Shown: piece by piece, positions 1 through 9,299 of the stretch
Layout of the letters: every line of letters begins with the position of its first letter
How positions within the stretch are numbered: the stretch's first letter is position 1
From: Thalassovita aquimarina
GTDB taxonomy: Bacteria > Pseudomonadota > Alphaproteobacteria > Rhodobacterales > Rhodobacteraceae
Assembly (NCBI RefSeq): GCF_018219815.1
Contig: NZ_JADMKU010000009.1
Location: 62,001 to 126,000, forward strand
Direction of reading: 5' to 3'
Length of the DNA: 64,000 nucleotides
Notes under the pieces: generated by a model
The model's database searches: none
Told to the model about the DNA's origin: nothing
Seen by the model: the letters and a program-made list of their open reading frames with translations, nothing else
Made by a program: the position numbers and the translations under genes

Positions 1-294
1 ATTGGCGTTCAGGTCGTCATCGCCGGCCCCGCCCAGGATCAGGTCGTTGCCATCGCCGGCATCGACGGAATCGTGCCCGGCCGCGGTGCGGATTTCGTTA
101 TTCCCGTCGCCGGTGCGGACCACGTCGTCGCCTTCTTCGGTGAGAATGCGCAGATCGTTGTTATTGCCCATCTCGATGATCCTGTCATCGTCCTGGCTGC
201 CGGCAATCGTTTCGTCGTCGTCAACGTCGTCGGATATTCCGAGGTCAAGCAGAAGAATCCCCAGCAGCAGCGGCAATACGGTCAATGCAAGCAT
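1..294 (-). CDS. RTX-type calcium-binding repeat protein (C-terminus beyond the window)
   Basis: The first 98 codons lie here and the rest runs off the left edge. After a hydrophobic N-terminal segment (residues 2-19, LALTVLPLLLGILLLDLG) comes an Asp-rich stretch. It ends in recognisable RTX nonapeptide units (GDGNDLILGGAGDDDL, about residues 79-95), which bind calcium in beta-roll folds. The ATG at 294 is the first start after the upstream open frame; no strong Shine-Dalgarno is evident. RTX proteins are usually exported by type I secretion with a C-terminal signal that is not visible here. Family assignment is solid; the substrate or role is unknown. Confidence 0.75.
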   Translation of the reverse strand, partial: MLALTVLPLLLGILLLDLGISDDVDDDETIAGSQDDDRIIEMGNNNDLRILTEEGDDVVRTGDGNNEIRTAAGHDSVDAGDGNDLILGGAGDDDLNAN

Positions 295-402
295 GATGAA
301 CGCTCTCTTATATCGAAAATGAAATATAAAATTTGTGATTAATCGGAAATTCTTAAGCGCGCGTGAATCAGGGCCGGGCTTCGAACAGAATGCGAACGAA
401 AG

Positions 403-492
403 CGGCCCCGCGCGGAGCGGGGCCGTGCAAGGGCATGGCGGAAAAAAAGGGTGCCAGGGGGCAGGCGGGCAGGGGCCGCAACGGCCCCCGCC
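403..492 (-). terminator. Two GC-rich hairpins behind the RND operon
   Basis: Immediately after the permease stop there is a stem of about 11 pairs (468-478 with 482-492). Farther on is a perfect 9-bp stem with a 5-nt loop (403-411 with 417-425), followed on the minus strand by a T-rich CTTTCGTTC. A run of seven T on the minus strand (441-447) lies between them. The outer hairpin is the better intrinsic-terminator candidate for the efflux operon. Confidence 0.55.
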
Positions 493-3400
493 TTATTCCG
501 CGGCTTTCAGTTTTTGCCCGGGCGCGCCTTTGTCCGTGTCCGCGGTGTCGAACACGTCCGGCGTGTCATCGTCCCAGATGATTTCAGGCGCGTGCAGCCT
601 GCGCGCGGCGCGTTGCAGCGCCAGGTCGCGGGCGGCGCGGCTGGCGCGGCCCATGGACAGCGCCGCCAAGGCCCGCGCGATCCACCGCAGGTAGGTGGTG
701 AACCAAACCCGGATCGCCAGCATCGCGGGGGTGAAGACCAGCGTCAGAACCGTGGCGATGCCCAGCCCGAACACCACCGCCGTGGCCAGCTGCTTCCACC
801 ACAGCGCGGTGGGGCTGTCGATGCTGTAGCCGCCCTGGATGAAATCCAGCGACAGGCCGAACATCATCGGCGCCAGGCCGGCCATGGTGGTCACCGTGGT
901 CAGCAGAACCGGACGGATGCGGTCCTCGGCGGTTTTGACGATCGCCTCGATCCGCGGCATGTAGGCGGAATATTCCTGGTAGGTGTCGATCAGGACGATA
1001 TTGTTGTTCACCACGATCCCGGCCAGCGCCACCACCCCGGTGCCGGTCATGATGATCGAAAAGGTCTGATCCATCACCAGCATGCCGATCAGCACCCCGG
1101 TGGTGGACAGCACCACCGCCAGCAGCACCAGCCCCGAATTGTAGAAGCTGTTGAACTGCGCCAGCAGGATGATGAACATCAGCGCAAGCGCCGCGGCGAA
1201 CGCCTTGCCGAGAAAGGCCTGGCTTTCGGCCTGGTCGTCCTGGTCGCCGGTCCATTCCCATTCGATGCCGGCGGGCAGAGGATCGGTTTTCAGCCACTCG
1301 GTCAGAGCCTCGATCCGTTCGTTGGCGTTGATCGGTTCCGAAACCTCGTTGCCGTCTTCGTCGATCACGGTCTTGAACAGATTGCCGGTCACCGCCGCCT
1401 TGACGTCGAAATAGCGTTTCTGATCGACCCGGCTGATCGTCGCCAGTTTCGGCACAGGCTGGCGGGTGACGAAATTGGCCAGCGGGACCAATCCGTCGCT
1501 GGTGCGCACTTTCAGCGTGTCCAGCGTCGACAGCACCCGGTCGTCATCGGGCAGGCGGACACGGATTTCGATTTCTTCGTCCGAGGTATCGACACGCATC
1601 GTGTCCAGCAGGATGCCGCGGGTCACCAGCTGCACCATCGCGCCCACCGTGGCCACGTTGGCGCCATAGCGGCCGGCCTTTTCGACGTCGACGTCGATCT
1701 GCCAGTCGATGCCCGGCAGCGGCAGGGTGTCCTCGATCAGTTCCAGCCCCTCGGTCCGTTCGAACCGGGTGCGGACGAGGTCGGTGGCGGTGATCAGATC
1801 GTCCCAGTTGTCGCCCTTCAGCCGCAGATGCACCGGTTTGGCCGAGGCCGGGCCGCGCGCCTGGGCGAGGATTTCGATCTTGATGCCGGGGATCTGTTCC
1901 AGTTGCGCGGTCAGTTCCTCCAGCACGATGTCACCGTCCAGTTCCGGCCGGTCGGAGCGCTCTTCCCACGGAATGGTTTCCAGCTGGATTTGCCCGATCG
2001 TGTCCACCGGCGGCTGCGCCCCGCCGGTATTGCTGTTCAGGCCGCCTTCGCCGGCAAAGGAAAACGCGTTCAGCACGCCGGGATGGGCCAGCACGATGGC
2101 TTCGGCCTGCTGCACCAGCCTGTCCTTTTCAGCCAGCGACAGGTTGCCCCGGGCGCGGACATAGACGATCGCCTGTTCCGGTTCGGATTCGACGAAGAAT
2201 TCGGTGCCCTTGTTGTTCGCGCCGTAGTAGCTGAACACCTGAGACACGAAGAACACCACCGCGACGACGGCGACGAGCGGCATCACCGGGTTGGCGACGA
2301 TGGCCTTGATGATCCAGCCGAAGGCGGTGCGGCGGTGGCCGGCCTTGATCTTGCGCCGGCCCCAGTGGATTTCCGCGGCCTGCAGCGTGACCGATGCGGC
2401 GAAGGCGCCGAGAATGAAGATCACACCGCCCACCAACAGCGATGCCCGGCCAGCATCGCCCAGCCGGAACAGGTAGTTGGGATTGAGGACCTGCATCGCG
2501 CCGGTGAACATGACGAGCATCGCCACCGGCACCAGCGCCGCACGCACCACCCAGGGCAGCCTGCGCCGGAGGAATTCCGACATCACGTGGAACTTGCGGC
2601 TCAGCCGCCCCGACACGCCGCCCATCACCGGCAGGTAGATCAGCGCCACCACCAGCGACGCCGACAGGACAAAGATCAGCGTCACCGGCAACATGCCCAT
2701 GAATTCACCCGGTACCCCAGGCCAGAACAGCATCGGCAGGAAGGCGCACAGCGTCGTCGCGGTGGAGCTGACCACCGGCCAGAACATCCGCTTGGCGGCC
2801 TCGACATAGGCATGCATCGGGCCGACGCCCTGACTGATGCGCTTGTCGGCATATTCCACCACCACGATGGCGCCGTCGACCAGCATCCCCACCGCGAGGA
2901 TCAGCCCGAACATCACGATGTTGGAAATCGTCACGCCCATCGCGGCCAGCAACAGGAAGCACAGCAGGAACGACGTCGGGATCGCGAAACCCACCAGCAG
3001 CGCGGCGCGGCTGCCCAATGAGGCCAGCACCACGATCATCACCAGCGCGATCGCGGTCAGCACCGATCCCTCGAGCTGACTGACCATAGATCCCACGACC
3101 CGGCCCTGGTCGTTCGAGGTGCCAAGCCGAACCGCCGACTTCAGGTCCTCGGGCCAGTTCTCGCGCGCGATGTCGAGTTCTGCCTTCACCGCGTCGATGG
3201 TGTCGATCAGGTTGAAGCCTTTGCGCTTGACGACCTGCAGCGCCACCGTTGGCACCCCGTTGAACCGGGCGGTGCCGGCGCGGTCTTCGAAGGTTAGCCG
3301 GATATCAGCCAGATCGCCAAGCGTGACCACCCGCTGACCGTTGATCTTGACCGGCAGCGAATAGATGTCGCGCGGTTCGTCGAACGAAGACGGGATCTTG

Positions 3401-4080
3401 ACCGAAAACGTGCCTTGTGCGGTTTCCACCTCGCCGGCGGCGACCAGCATGTTGTTCTGGGTCACCACGTTGATCAGTTCCTGCGCGGTGACGTTATAGG
3501 ATTCCAGCCGCAGCGGATCGATCACCACCTCGACCATTTCATCGCGATTGCCCGCGATCCCCGCTTCCAGCACCGCGTCGAGCGATTCCAGCTGGTCCTG
3601 CAGGTTCTTGGCGACCCGGTACATAGTGCGCTCGGGCACGTCGCCGGTCAGGTTGACGATCAGGATCGGGAATTCCGAGAAGTTGATTTCATTGACTGTG
3701 TACTTTTCGAACCCTTGCGGAAACTGGCCTTCTGCTGTCGACATGGCGTCGCGCACATCGGCCATCACCTTGGTCTTGTCCCAGCCGAATTCGAATTCCA
3801 GCGCCACCCCGGCATAGCCTTCGGCGGCGGTGGCCGACATCTTCTTCAGCCCGTCCAGTCCGGCCAGCTCGGTTTCCATCGGCTTGACCAGCAGGGTTTC
3901 GGAATCCTCGGCCGAAATGCCGGGGAAGGGCACCGACACGAACAGCGCCGGAATTTCGATATCCGGCTCGCCTTCTTTCGGCAGTCCGAAATAGGCATAT
4001 CCGCCGGCCAGCAGCGACAGCAGGATGAAGGCCAGCACCATGCGGGCGCGGGCGGCGGCCCAGTCGACGATACCGGTCAT
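493..4080 (-). CDS. RND-family efflux permease, inner-membrane subunit
   Basis: This 1195-residue protein is a full-length RND (AcrB/MdtB-like) proton-driven exporter. It has an N-terminal membrane helix, a porter domain, a TM2-TM6 block (about 335-480), a second porter domain, and a TM8-TM12 block (about 950-1140). TM4 reads LAVGMLVDGAIVVVEY. The first Asp of the usual Asp-Asp pair is present (D402), but the second is Gly. TM10 carries VVNNNIVLID. The C-terminal tail is unusually long and charged. It overlaps the upstream adaptor gene by 4 bases, so the two are translationally coupled. No outer-membrane channel gene is adjacent, so a shared TolC-like channel is inferred. The substrate is unknown. 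Confidence 0.93.
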   Translation of the reverse strand: MTGIVDWAAARARMVLAFILLSLLAGGYAYFGLPKEGEPDIEIPALFVSVPFPGISAEDSETLLVKPMETELAGLDGLKKMSATAAEGYAGVALEFEFGWDKTKVMADVRDAMSTAEGQFPQGFEKYTVNEINFSEFPILIVNLTGDVPERTMYRVAKNLQDQLESLDAVLEAGIAGNRDEMVEVVIDPLRLESYNVTAQELINVVTQNNMLVAAGEVETAQGTFSVKIPSSFDEPRDIYSLPVKINGQRVVTLGDLADIRLTFEDRAGTARFNGVPTVALQVVKRKGFNLIDTIDAVKAELDIARENWPEDLKSAVRLGTSNDQGRVVGSMVSQLEGSVLTAIALVMIVVLASLGSRAALLVGFAIPTSFLLCFLLLAAMGVTISNIVMFGLILAVGMLVDGAIVVVEYADKRISQGVGPMHAYVEAAKRMFWPVVSSTATTLCAFLPMLFWPGVPGEFMGMLPVTLIFVLSASLVVALIYLPVMGGVSGRLSRKFHVMSEFLRRRLPWVVRAALVPVAMLVMFTGAMQVLNPNYLFRLGDAGRASLLVGGVIFILGAFAASVTLQAAEIHWGRRKIKAGHRRTAFGWIIKAIVANPVMPLVAVVAVVFFVSQVFSYYGANNKGTEFFVESEPEQAIVYVRARGNLSLAEKDRLVQQAEAIVLAHPGVLNAFSFAGEGGLNSNTGGAQPPVDTIGQIQLETIPWEERSDRPELDGDIVLEELTAQLEQIPGIKIEILAQARGPASAKPVHLRLKGDNWDDLITATDLVRTRFERTEGLELIEDTLPLPGIDWQIDVDVEKAGRYGANVATVGAMVQLVTRGILLDTMRVDTSDEEIEIRVRLPDDDRVLSTLDTLKVRTSDGLVPLANFVTRQPVPKLATISRVDQKRYFDVKAAVTGNLFKTVIDEDGNEVSEPINANERIEALTEWLKTDPLPAGIEWEWTGDQDDQAESQAFLGKAFAAALALMFIILLAQFNSFYNSGLVLLAVVLSTTGVLIGMLVMDQTFSIIMTGTGVVALAGIVVNNNIVLIDTYQEYSAYMPRIEAIVKTAEDRIRPVLLTTVTTMAGLAPMMFGLSLDFIQGGYSIDSPTALWWKQLATAVVFGLGIATVLTLVFTPAMLAIRVWFTTYLRWIARALAALSMGRASRAARDLALQRAARRLHAPEIIWDDDTPDVFDTADTDKGAPGQKLKAAE

Positions 4081-5312
4081 TGCACCAGTTCCTGATAGCT
4101 CGGTTCGACCTTGACACCATCGACCACGTATTCCTGGCCCAGCACGATCACGTCGGCGGTTTCGGCCAATCCGGTGATCCAGACCCCGGCGGCGGTATCG
4201 CGGATCAGGGTGACCGGGTTGAAGGCGACGATATCGCCGTCCTCCACGATCCGAACGCCAAGGTGGCCGTCATCGTCCAGCGTCAGCGCGGATTGCGGCA
4301 ACAGATGCGCCTTGGTCCCGGCCGAGGCGATCAGGATCTCGGCGGTCTGGCCGTCGCGGATGCTCATGTCACCGTTGGCCACTTCGATGTCGACGCGGAA
4401 GGTGCGCGTCTGCGGGTCGGCCGAGCGCGACAGGAATGTCACCCGGCCGCGCACCTCGCGCCCGTCGCTCAACCGCGCCCCGGCCAGGCTGCCCAGTGAC
4501 ACCCGGCCGACCTGGGTTTCCGGCACATAACCGACGACCTTGATCGGATCGAGCTGGATCACCGTGGCGCAGAGGGCCCCGGCGCTGAGCAGGCTGCCCA
4601 GTTCGGCGGTGTCGCTTTCCAGCAGCCCGGCGAAGGGGGCGGTGATGGTCAGGCGTTCGATTTCCTTTTCCGCGGTGGCGACATTGGCTTCGGCGGCGCG
4701 GATGCCGGCCTGGGCGGCTTCAAGCCCGGACCGGGCCGATTCCACCGCCGCTTCGGCCGATTTCACCGCCGCCTGGGTCGAGGCCAGCCGGGTGGTGGAC
4801 GCAAAACCGTCCTTCGACAGTTCCGATGCGACGGTGTCATTGATCTGTGCTTCTTCCAGCAGGGCCTGCGCTTTCTTCACCTGCGCGTCGGCCTGGGGAA
4901 CCTGTGCCTGGGCATTGGCAAGCTGCGCCTGCGCATTGGCAAGAACCGAGGGCCGGGTGCCGGGATCGAGTTTGCACAATTCCTGGCCGGTCTCGACGAA
5001 ACTGCCCTTGCGCAGCGGATCGGAAATCACCTGACCGGTGGTTTCGGCGCGTACCTCGACCTGGCGGGCCGCTTCGGTTTCACCGCGCAGCACCACGGCG
5101 CTGTCGATTTCGCGGCTTTGCGACCGCCGGACCAATACCTTCATGACCGGCTTTGCGTCGGCGTCCTCCACGGCGGGGGCGGGGTCTTCCACGGTTTCCA
5201 CGGTCTGTTCGGCATCGCTGACGGCAAAGGCGATCAGTGCATCGCGCTTCATCACCAGCAGGAACAAAACGACGGTCACGATGATCGCAGTCAGAATCGG
5301 TACAATGCGCAT
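4077..5312 (-). CDS. RND efflux periplasmic adaptor (membrane fusion protein)
   Basis: This 411-residue adaptor has one N-terminal membrane anchor (about 5-22) and an acidic linker. These are followed by a biotinyl-lipoyl-like half motif (VEVRAETTGQVI), a long alpha-hairpin rich in Ala and Gln (about 115-205), and the returning lipoyl and beta-barrel domains (ITAPFAGLLESDTAELGSL). It would link the permease encoded downstream to an outer-membrane channel. The ATG is preceded by AAGGA at good spacing. A 19-bp palindrome about 85 bp upstream is a likely repressor site. Confidence 0.92.
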   Translation of the reverse strand: MRIVPILTAIIVTVVLFLLVMKRDALIAFAVSDAEQTVETVEDPAPAVEDADAKPVMKVLVRRSQSREIDSAVVLRGETEAARQVEVRAETTGQVISDPLRKGSFVETGQELCKLDPGTRPSVLANAQAQLANAQAQVPQADAQVKKAQALLEEAQINDTVASELSKDGFASTTRLASTQAAVKSAEAAVESARSGLEAAQAGIRAAEANVATAEKEIERLTITAPFAGLLESDTAELGSLLSAGALCATVIQLDPIKVVGYVPETQVGRVSLGSLAGARLSDGREVRGRVTFLSRSADPQTRTFRVDIEVANGDMSIRDGQTAEILIASAGTKAHLLPQSALTLDDDGHLGVRIVEDGDIVAFNPVTLIRDTAAGVWITGLAETADVIVLGQEYVVDGVKVEPSYQELVQ

Positions 5313-5395
5313 TCGAAGTCCTTAAGCTATATCAACGTCTCAGGAGCCGTAGCTGGCGCTTTCACGAAAAATTGCAAGCCCGCCGGGTCCTGTCT

Positions 5396-5414
5396 AAACA
5401 GATCGGTTCAGTTT
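5396..5414. promoter_or_regulatory. TetR-like palindromic operator in front of the RND operon
   Basis: AAACAGATCGGTTCAGTTT is a 19-bp dyad: seven positions in each half match symmetrically around a central base (AAACxGAxC on one side, GxTCxGTTT on the other). It lies in the divergent region between the efflux operon and the YfgM-like gene. Its form resembles operators of TetR-type repressors of efflux pumps. No tetR gene is in the window, so the regulator is inferred. Confidence 0.5.
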
Positions 5415-5532
5415 TTACGCCTCTGATGTTTAAGGTGCAAGCAGATAGACGGTCGTGGTGGCGCGCCTTGCGCTGGCCCTTGGCAGGCCCGGTGCTTCGC
5501 GCTAAGAGGGGGAAAATCAAGGGGGCACGGTT

Positions 5533-6201
5533 GTGAGCGATACCGACAGTTTTATCGAGGAAGTGACCGAAGAGGTGCGCCGGGACCGGCTGTTCGGGCT
5601 GATGCGCCGCTATGGCTGGATCGCGGTGCTGGCGGTTGTGCTGCTGGTCGGGGGTGCGGCATGGAACGAATGGCGCAAGGCGCAGGACCTGGCCGCGGCA
5701 CAGGTGCTTGGCGACGGGATCGTGGCCGCGCTTGATCAGGATGCCCCGGCGGCCCGCGCCGAAGCGCTGGCCGCGATTGACGCGGAAACGCCGCAGGGCG
5801 ATGTCGTCGTCGCGCTGCTGCGCGCTGCCGAGCTGGAACAGGCCGGCGAGGATGTGGCGGCGGTCGAAATCCTCGACGCGCTGGCCGCCAATGGCGAGGC
5901 CGCGCCGATCTATCGCCAGCTGGCCGGGTTCAAATCGGTGCTGCTGCAGGCCGACACGCTGGCCGCCGATCAGCGGCGCCTGCGACTGGAAGGGCTGATC
6001 CAGACCGGATCGACCCTGCGGCTTCTGGCCGAGGAGCAGCTAGCGCTGATCGACATTTCCGAGGATGCCCCGCAGTCGGCGATCGAACGGCTGCAGCGGA
6101 TCGTGGCCGATGCCGAGGCCACGTCGGGCTTGCGTCGCCGCGCCTCGCAGTTGATTGTGGCGCTTGGGGGCGATACCGCCGCGACGACACAGACCAACTG
6201 A
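5533..6201 (+). CDS. YfgM-like TPR membrane protein
   Basis: This 222-residue protein has a short cytoplasmic N-terminus, one membrane helix (about 29-45, YGWIAVLAVVLLVGGAAW) and an Ala-rich helical periplasmic part resembling the tetratricopeptide_2/YfgM family. YfgM is an ancillary factor of the Sec translocon and periplasmic chaperone network. The start is GTG. The gene opens the conserved series YfgM-bamB-der found in many proteobacteria, which supports the assignment. Confidence 0.85.
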   Translation: MSDTDSFIEEVTEEVRRDRLFGLMRRYGWIAVLAVVLLVGGAAWNEWRKAQDLAAAQVLGDGIVAALDQDAPAARAEALAAIDAETPQGDVVVALLRAAELEQAGEDVAAVEILDALAANGEAAPIYRQLAGFKSVLLQADTLAADQRRLRLEGLIQTGSTLRLLAEEQLALIDISEDAPQSAIERLQRIVADAEATSGLRRRASQLIVALGGDTAATTQTN

Positions 6202-6250
6202 TGCTGCCATTTCCGGCGGTTTCGGGATTATTTGACAGAGGGCAGTATTG

Positions 6251-7573
6251 GTGAAACGCAGTTCCTTCGTTCTAGGCATGGTGGCGGTTTCGCTGCTGGC
6301 GGCCTGTACCGAAAAAGAAGTCATTCTGCCGGGCAAACGTGAAGATATCCGTTCGATTCTGACGGAGAACGCCGCTGAGGATGCCGCGCCGCGCACCGCC
6401 GCGATCCGCCGGCTGACGCTGCCCCGGACCCGCAACAACAGCAGCTGGACCCACCGCATCGGCACGCCGAAATACCGCCCTGCGCATCCCGCGCTGGCCG
6501 CGGCCCCCGCGCTGGCCTGGAGCGCCGACATCGGTGTCGGCGACGGCAAGCGCAATCGCATCACCGCCGACCCGGTGGTCGATCAGGGCCGCGTCTTCAC
6601 GCTGGACGCCGAAGCACTGGTCACCGCCACCTCGACCGCCGGCGCCACGCTTTGGCAGACCAACCTGACCCCCGCGCAGGATCAGCCGGGCGATGCATCC
6701 GGCGGCGGGCTGGCGCTTGGTGCCGGCAAGCTGTTCGTGGCTTCGGGTTTTGGCACGCTGACCGCGATCGACCCGGCCAGCGGCAAGGTGCTGTGGCAGC
6801 AAAAACTGGGCGAAACCGGATCGGGCGCCCCCACTGTTTACGGCGACCTGGTCTATCTGACCGGCGGCGACGATACCGCCTGGGCGCTCGAGGTCGATAC
6901 CGGCCGCGTGCGCTGGCAATTGTCGCAGGCGCCCGACGTGAACAACGTTCTCGGTGCCTCGGCCCCCGCGGTGAACGACAAGTTCGTGATCTTCGCCTAT
7001 GGCGACGGCGCGTTGCATGGGGCGTTCCGCAAGGGCGGGCTGCGGCTGTGGTCGAGCTATGTTTCGGGGCAGCGCCGGTTCAAGTCGCTTGCCAAGATCG
7101 GCGACATCACCGGCGACCCGGTGATCGACGGCAACACCGTTTATGTCGGGTCCCATTCCGGGCGCCTGGTGGCGCTGGACATCAATACCGGGAAACGAAT
7201 CTGGACCGCCACCGAGGGCGCGATCAGCCCAGTCTGGCCGGTCGGCGGGTCGGTTTTCGCGCTGACAGATCAGAACGAACTGGTGCGGCTCAACGCCAGC
7301 GACGGCAGCCGCATCTGGGGCACGAAACTGCCCAACTTCGTGAAATTCCAACCGCGCAAGGCCGCCGAGGTCTATGCCCATTACGGCCCGGTTCTGGCTG
7401 GCGGGCAGCTGGTCGTGGCGTCCAATGACGGGCTGCTGCGGTTCTTCGACCCGGTCACCGGCGATCTGACCCGCACCGTCGAGGTGCCGGGCGGCGCGAC
7501 CACCGCGCCGGTGGTGGCGGGCGGCACGCTTTACGTCGTCGGCACGAAAGGTCAATTGTTCGCTTTCCGTTGA
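6251..7573 (+). CDS. bamB: Outer-membrane assembly lipoprotein BamB (PQQ-like beta-propeller)
   Basis: This 440-residue lipoprotein has a signal peptide and lipobox (LLAAC, acylated Cys at 19). The rest is a PQQ-like eight-bladed propeller with repeated WQ/AxD blocks such as GKVLWQQKLGETGSGAP and LVALDINTGKRIW. In the BAM complex BamB helps present unfolded outer-membrane proteins to BamA. GTG at 6251 is chosen over the adjoining TTG at 6248 because of its spacing from GAGGG. It sits between the YfgM-like gene and der, the usual order. Confidence 0.92.
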   Translation: MKRSSFVLGMVAVSLLAACTEKEVILPGKREDIRSILTENAAEDAAPRTAAIRRLTLPRTRNNSSWTHRIGTPKYRPAHPALAAAPALAWSADIGVGDGKRNRITADPVVDQGRVFTLDAEALVTATSTAGATLWQTNLTPAQDQPGDASGGGLALGAGKLFVASGFGTLTAIDPASGKVLWQQKLGETGSGAPTVYGDLVYLTGGDDTAWALEVDTGRVRWQLSQAPDVNNVLGASAPAVNDKFVIFAYGDGALHGAFRKGGLRLWSSYVSGQRRFKSLAKIGDITGDPVIDGNTVYVGSHSGRLVALDINTGKRIWTATEGAISPVWPVGGSVFALTDQNELVRLNASDGSRIWGTKLPNFVKFQPRKAAEVYAHYGPVLAGGQLVVASNDGLLRFFDPVTGDLTRTVEVPGGATTAPVVAGGTLYVVGTKGQLFAFR

Positions 7574-7620
7574 CCGAAACTTGGTGTAACAGGGCGGCTT
7601 GATCCGTTTTGGAGCGTTAA

Positions 7621-9093
7621 ATGAGCTTTACCCTCGCCATCGTGGGGCGCCCGAATGTGGGCAAATCCACACTGTTCAACCGCTTGGTTGGTAAACGCCT
7701 GGCCCTGGTCGACGACCAGCCGGGCGTGACCCGTGACCTGCGCGAAGGCGATGCCAAGCTGGGCGATCTGCGCTTTACCGTGATCGATACCGCCGGTCTG
7801 GAAGACGCCACCGACGACAGCCTGCAGGGCAGGATGCGGCGGCTGACCGAACGGGCGGTGGACATGGCCGATATCTGCCTGTTCATGATCGATGCGCGCG
7901 TCGGCGTGACGCCGGTGGACGAAATGTTCGCCGAGATTCTGCGCAAACGGTCCAAGCACGTGATCCTTGCCGCCAACAAGGGCGAAGGCAAGGCCGCCGA
8001 TGCCGGCGTTCTGGAAGCCTATGCCCTGGGGCTGGGAGAACCGCTGCGCCTGTCGGCCGAACATGGCGAAGGCATGGACGAACTGATGCATGTGCTGCGG
8101 CCGCTGGCCGATGAATATGCGGAAAAAGCGGCCGCGCACCTGCCGGAAACCGACGTCGCGCTGGACGAGGATGACGACGAGGACGAGGAAGGCTTCCGCA
8201 AGCCGACCTTTGAAAAACCGTTGCAGGTGGCGGTGATCGGACGGCCCAATGCCGGCAAATCGACACTGATCAACAAGATCCTCGGCGAGGACCGGCTGCT
8301 GACCGGACCCGAGGCGGGCATCACCCGTGACGCGATTTCGCTGACCATCGACTGGAACGGTCTGCCGGTGCGGATCTGGGACACCGCCGGTATGCGTAAG
8401 CGCGCCAAGGTTCAGGACAAGGTGGAGAAGCTGTCGGTGTCTGATGGCCTGCGCGCGGTGAAATTCGCCGAAGTCGTCATCATCCTGCTCGATGCCGCGA
8501 TTCCCTTCGAACAGCAGGACCTGCGCATCGCCGACCTGGCCGAACGCGAAGGCCGCGCGGTGATCGTGGCAGTGAACAAATGGGACGTGGAAGAGCACAA
8601 GCAGGAAAAGCTGCGTGAATTGCGAGAAGCGTTTGAACGGCTGCTGCCGCAACTGCGCGGCGCGCCGCTGGTTACCGTGTCGGCCAAGACCGGACGCGGC
8701 TTGGACCGGCTGCAGGCCGCGGTGGAAAAGGCCTACGAGGTCTGGAACCGCCGGATATCCACGGCGAAGCTGAACCGCTGGCTGACCTCGATGCTGGAAC
8801 AGCACCCGCCGCCCGCGCCGGGCGGACGCCGGATCAAGCTGCGTTACATGACTCAGGCCAAGACGCGGCCGCCGGGCTTCGTGGTGATGTGTTCGCATCC
8901 CGACAAGATCCCGGGCAGCTATTCGCGTTACCTGGTCAACGGGCTGCGGGAAGATTTCGACATGCCCGGCACGCCGATCCGGCTGACCATGCGCGGTCAG
9001 AGCGACAAGAATCCCTACAAGGCAAAACGGGAAAAGAAACCCGGCGCCTTGGGCAAACACCTGGCGAAAAAGCGCGGACAGCCGCGCGACTGA
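7621..9093 (+). CDS. der: Ribosome-assembly GTPase Der (EngA)
   Basis: This 490-residue protein carries two tandem GTPase domains, the family hallmark. The first P-loop is GRPNVGKST (9-17) with DTAGL; the second is GRPNAGKST (about 207-215) with DTAGM and NKWD. A C-terminal KH-like domain ends in a Lys-rich tail. An acidic linker ([10 protein letters not shown]) joins the GTPase domains. Der acts in maturation of the 50S subunit and is essential in many bacteria. A strong terminator follows 65 bases after the stop. Confidence 0.98.
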   Translation: MSFTLAIVGRPNVGKSTLFNRLVGKRLALVDDQPGVTRDLREGDAKLGDLRFTVIDTAGLEDATDDSLQGRMRRLTERAVDMADICLFMIDARVGVTPVDEMFAEILRKRSKHVILAANKGEGKAADAGVLEAYALGLGEPLRLSAEHGEGMDELMHVLRPLADEYAEKAAAHLPETDVALDEDDDEDEEGFRKPTFEKPLQVAVIGRPNAGKSTLINKILGEDRLLTGPEAGITRDAISLTIDWNGLPVRIWDTAGMRKRAKVQDKVEKLSVSDGLRAVKFAEVVIILLDAAIPFEQQDLRIADLAEREGRAVIVAVNKWDVEEHKQEKLRELREAFERLLPQLRGAPLVTVSAKTGRGLDRLQAAVEKAYEVWNRRISTAKLNRWLTSMLEQHPPPAPGGRRIKLRYMTQAKTRPPGFVVMCSHPDKIPGSYSRYLVNGLREDFDMPGTPIRLTMRGQSDKNPYKAKREKKPGALGKHLAKKRGQPRD

Positions 9094-9158
9094 GACCCCG
9101 CACGCGGTTCCGGCCGCGCAAGGGGTTGAGAAAATTTCCGCTCTGCTTACAGTTATTG

Positions 9159-9187
9159 CAACCGGCGCCGCCCGCGCCGGTTGTTTT
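9159..9187 (+). terminator. Intrinsic terminator after der
   Basis: CAACCGGCGC pairs perfectly with GCGCCGGTTG across a 5-nt loop and is followed directly by TTTT. Confidence 0.85.
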
Positions 9188-9299
9188 GCATTGGTGGCCA
9201 TCTATTTGGTCAAGAAACTGTTGTCTGCGTGATTTAGGGAAGCAGCAAACCGTGCCGGCGCACGGAAGGCCCCCGGAATACCGAACCTTGAGGAAAGCC

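Noticed and set aside
451-3021. Very long plus-strand open frame opposite the RND permease
   Set aside because: It is antisense to a full-length conserved permease, is His/Arg/Gln/Gly-rich with no domain, and reflects the GC-rich wobble pattern of the real gene.
8889-9299. N-terminal extension of the desaturase frame
   Set aside because: It overlaps der out of frame and crosses the der terminator; the ATG at 9300 has a good Shine-Dalgarno and the family start.
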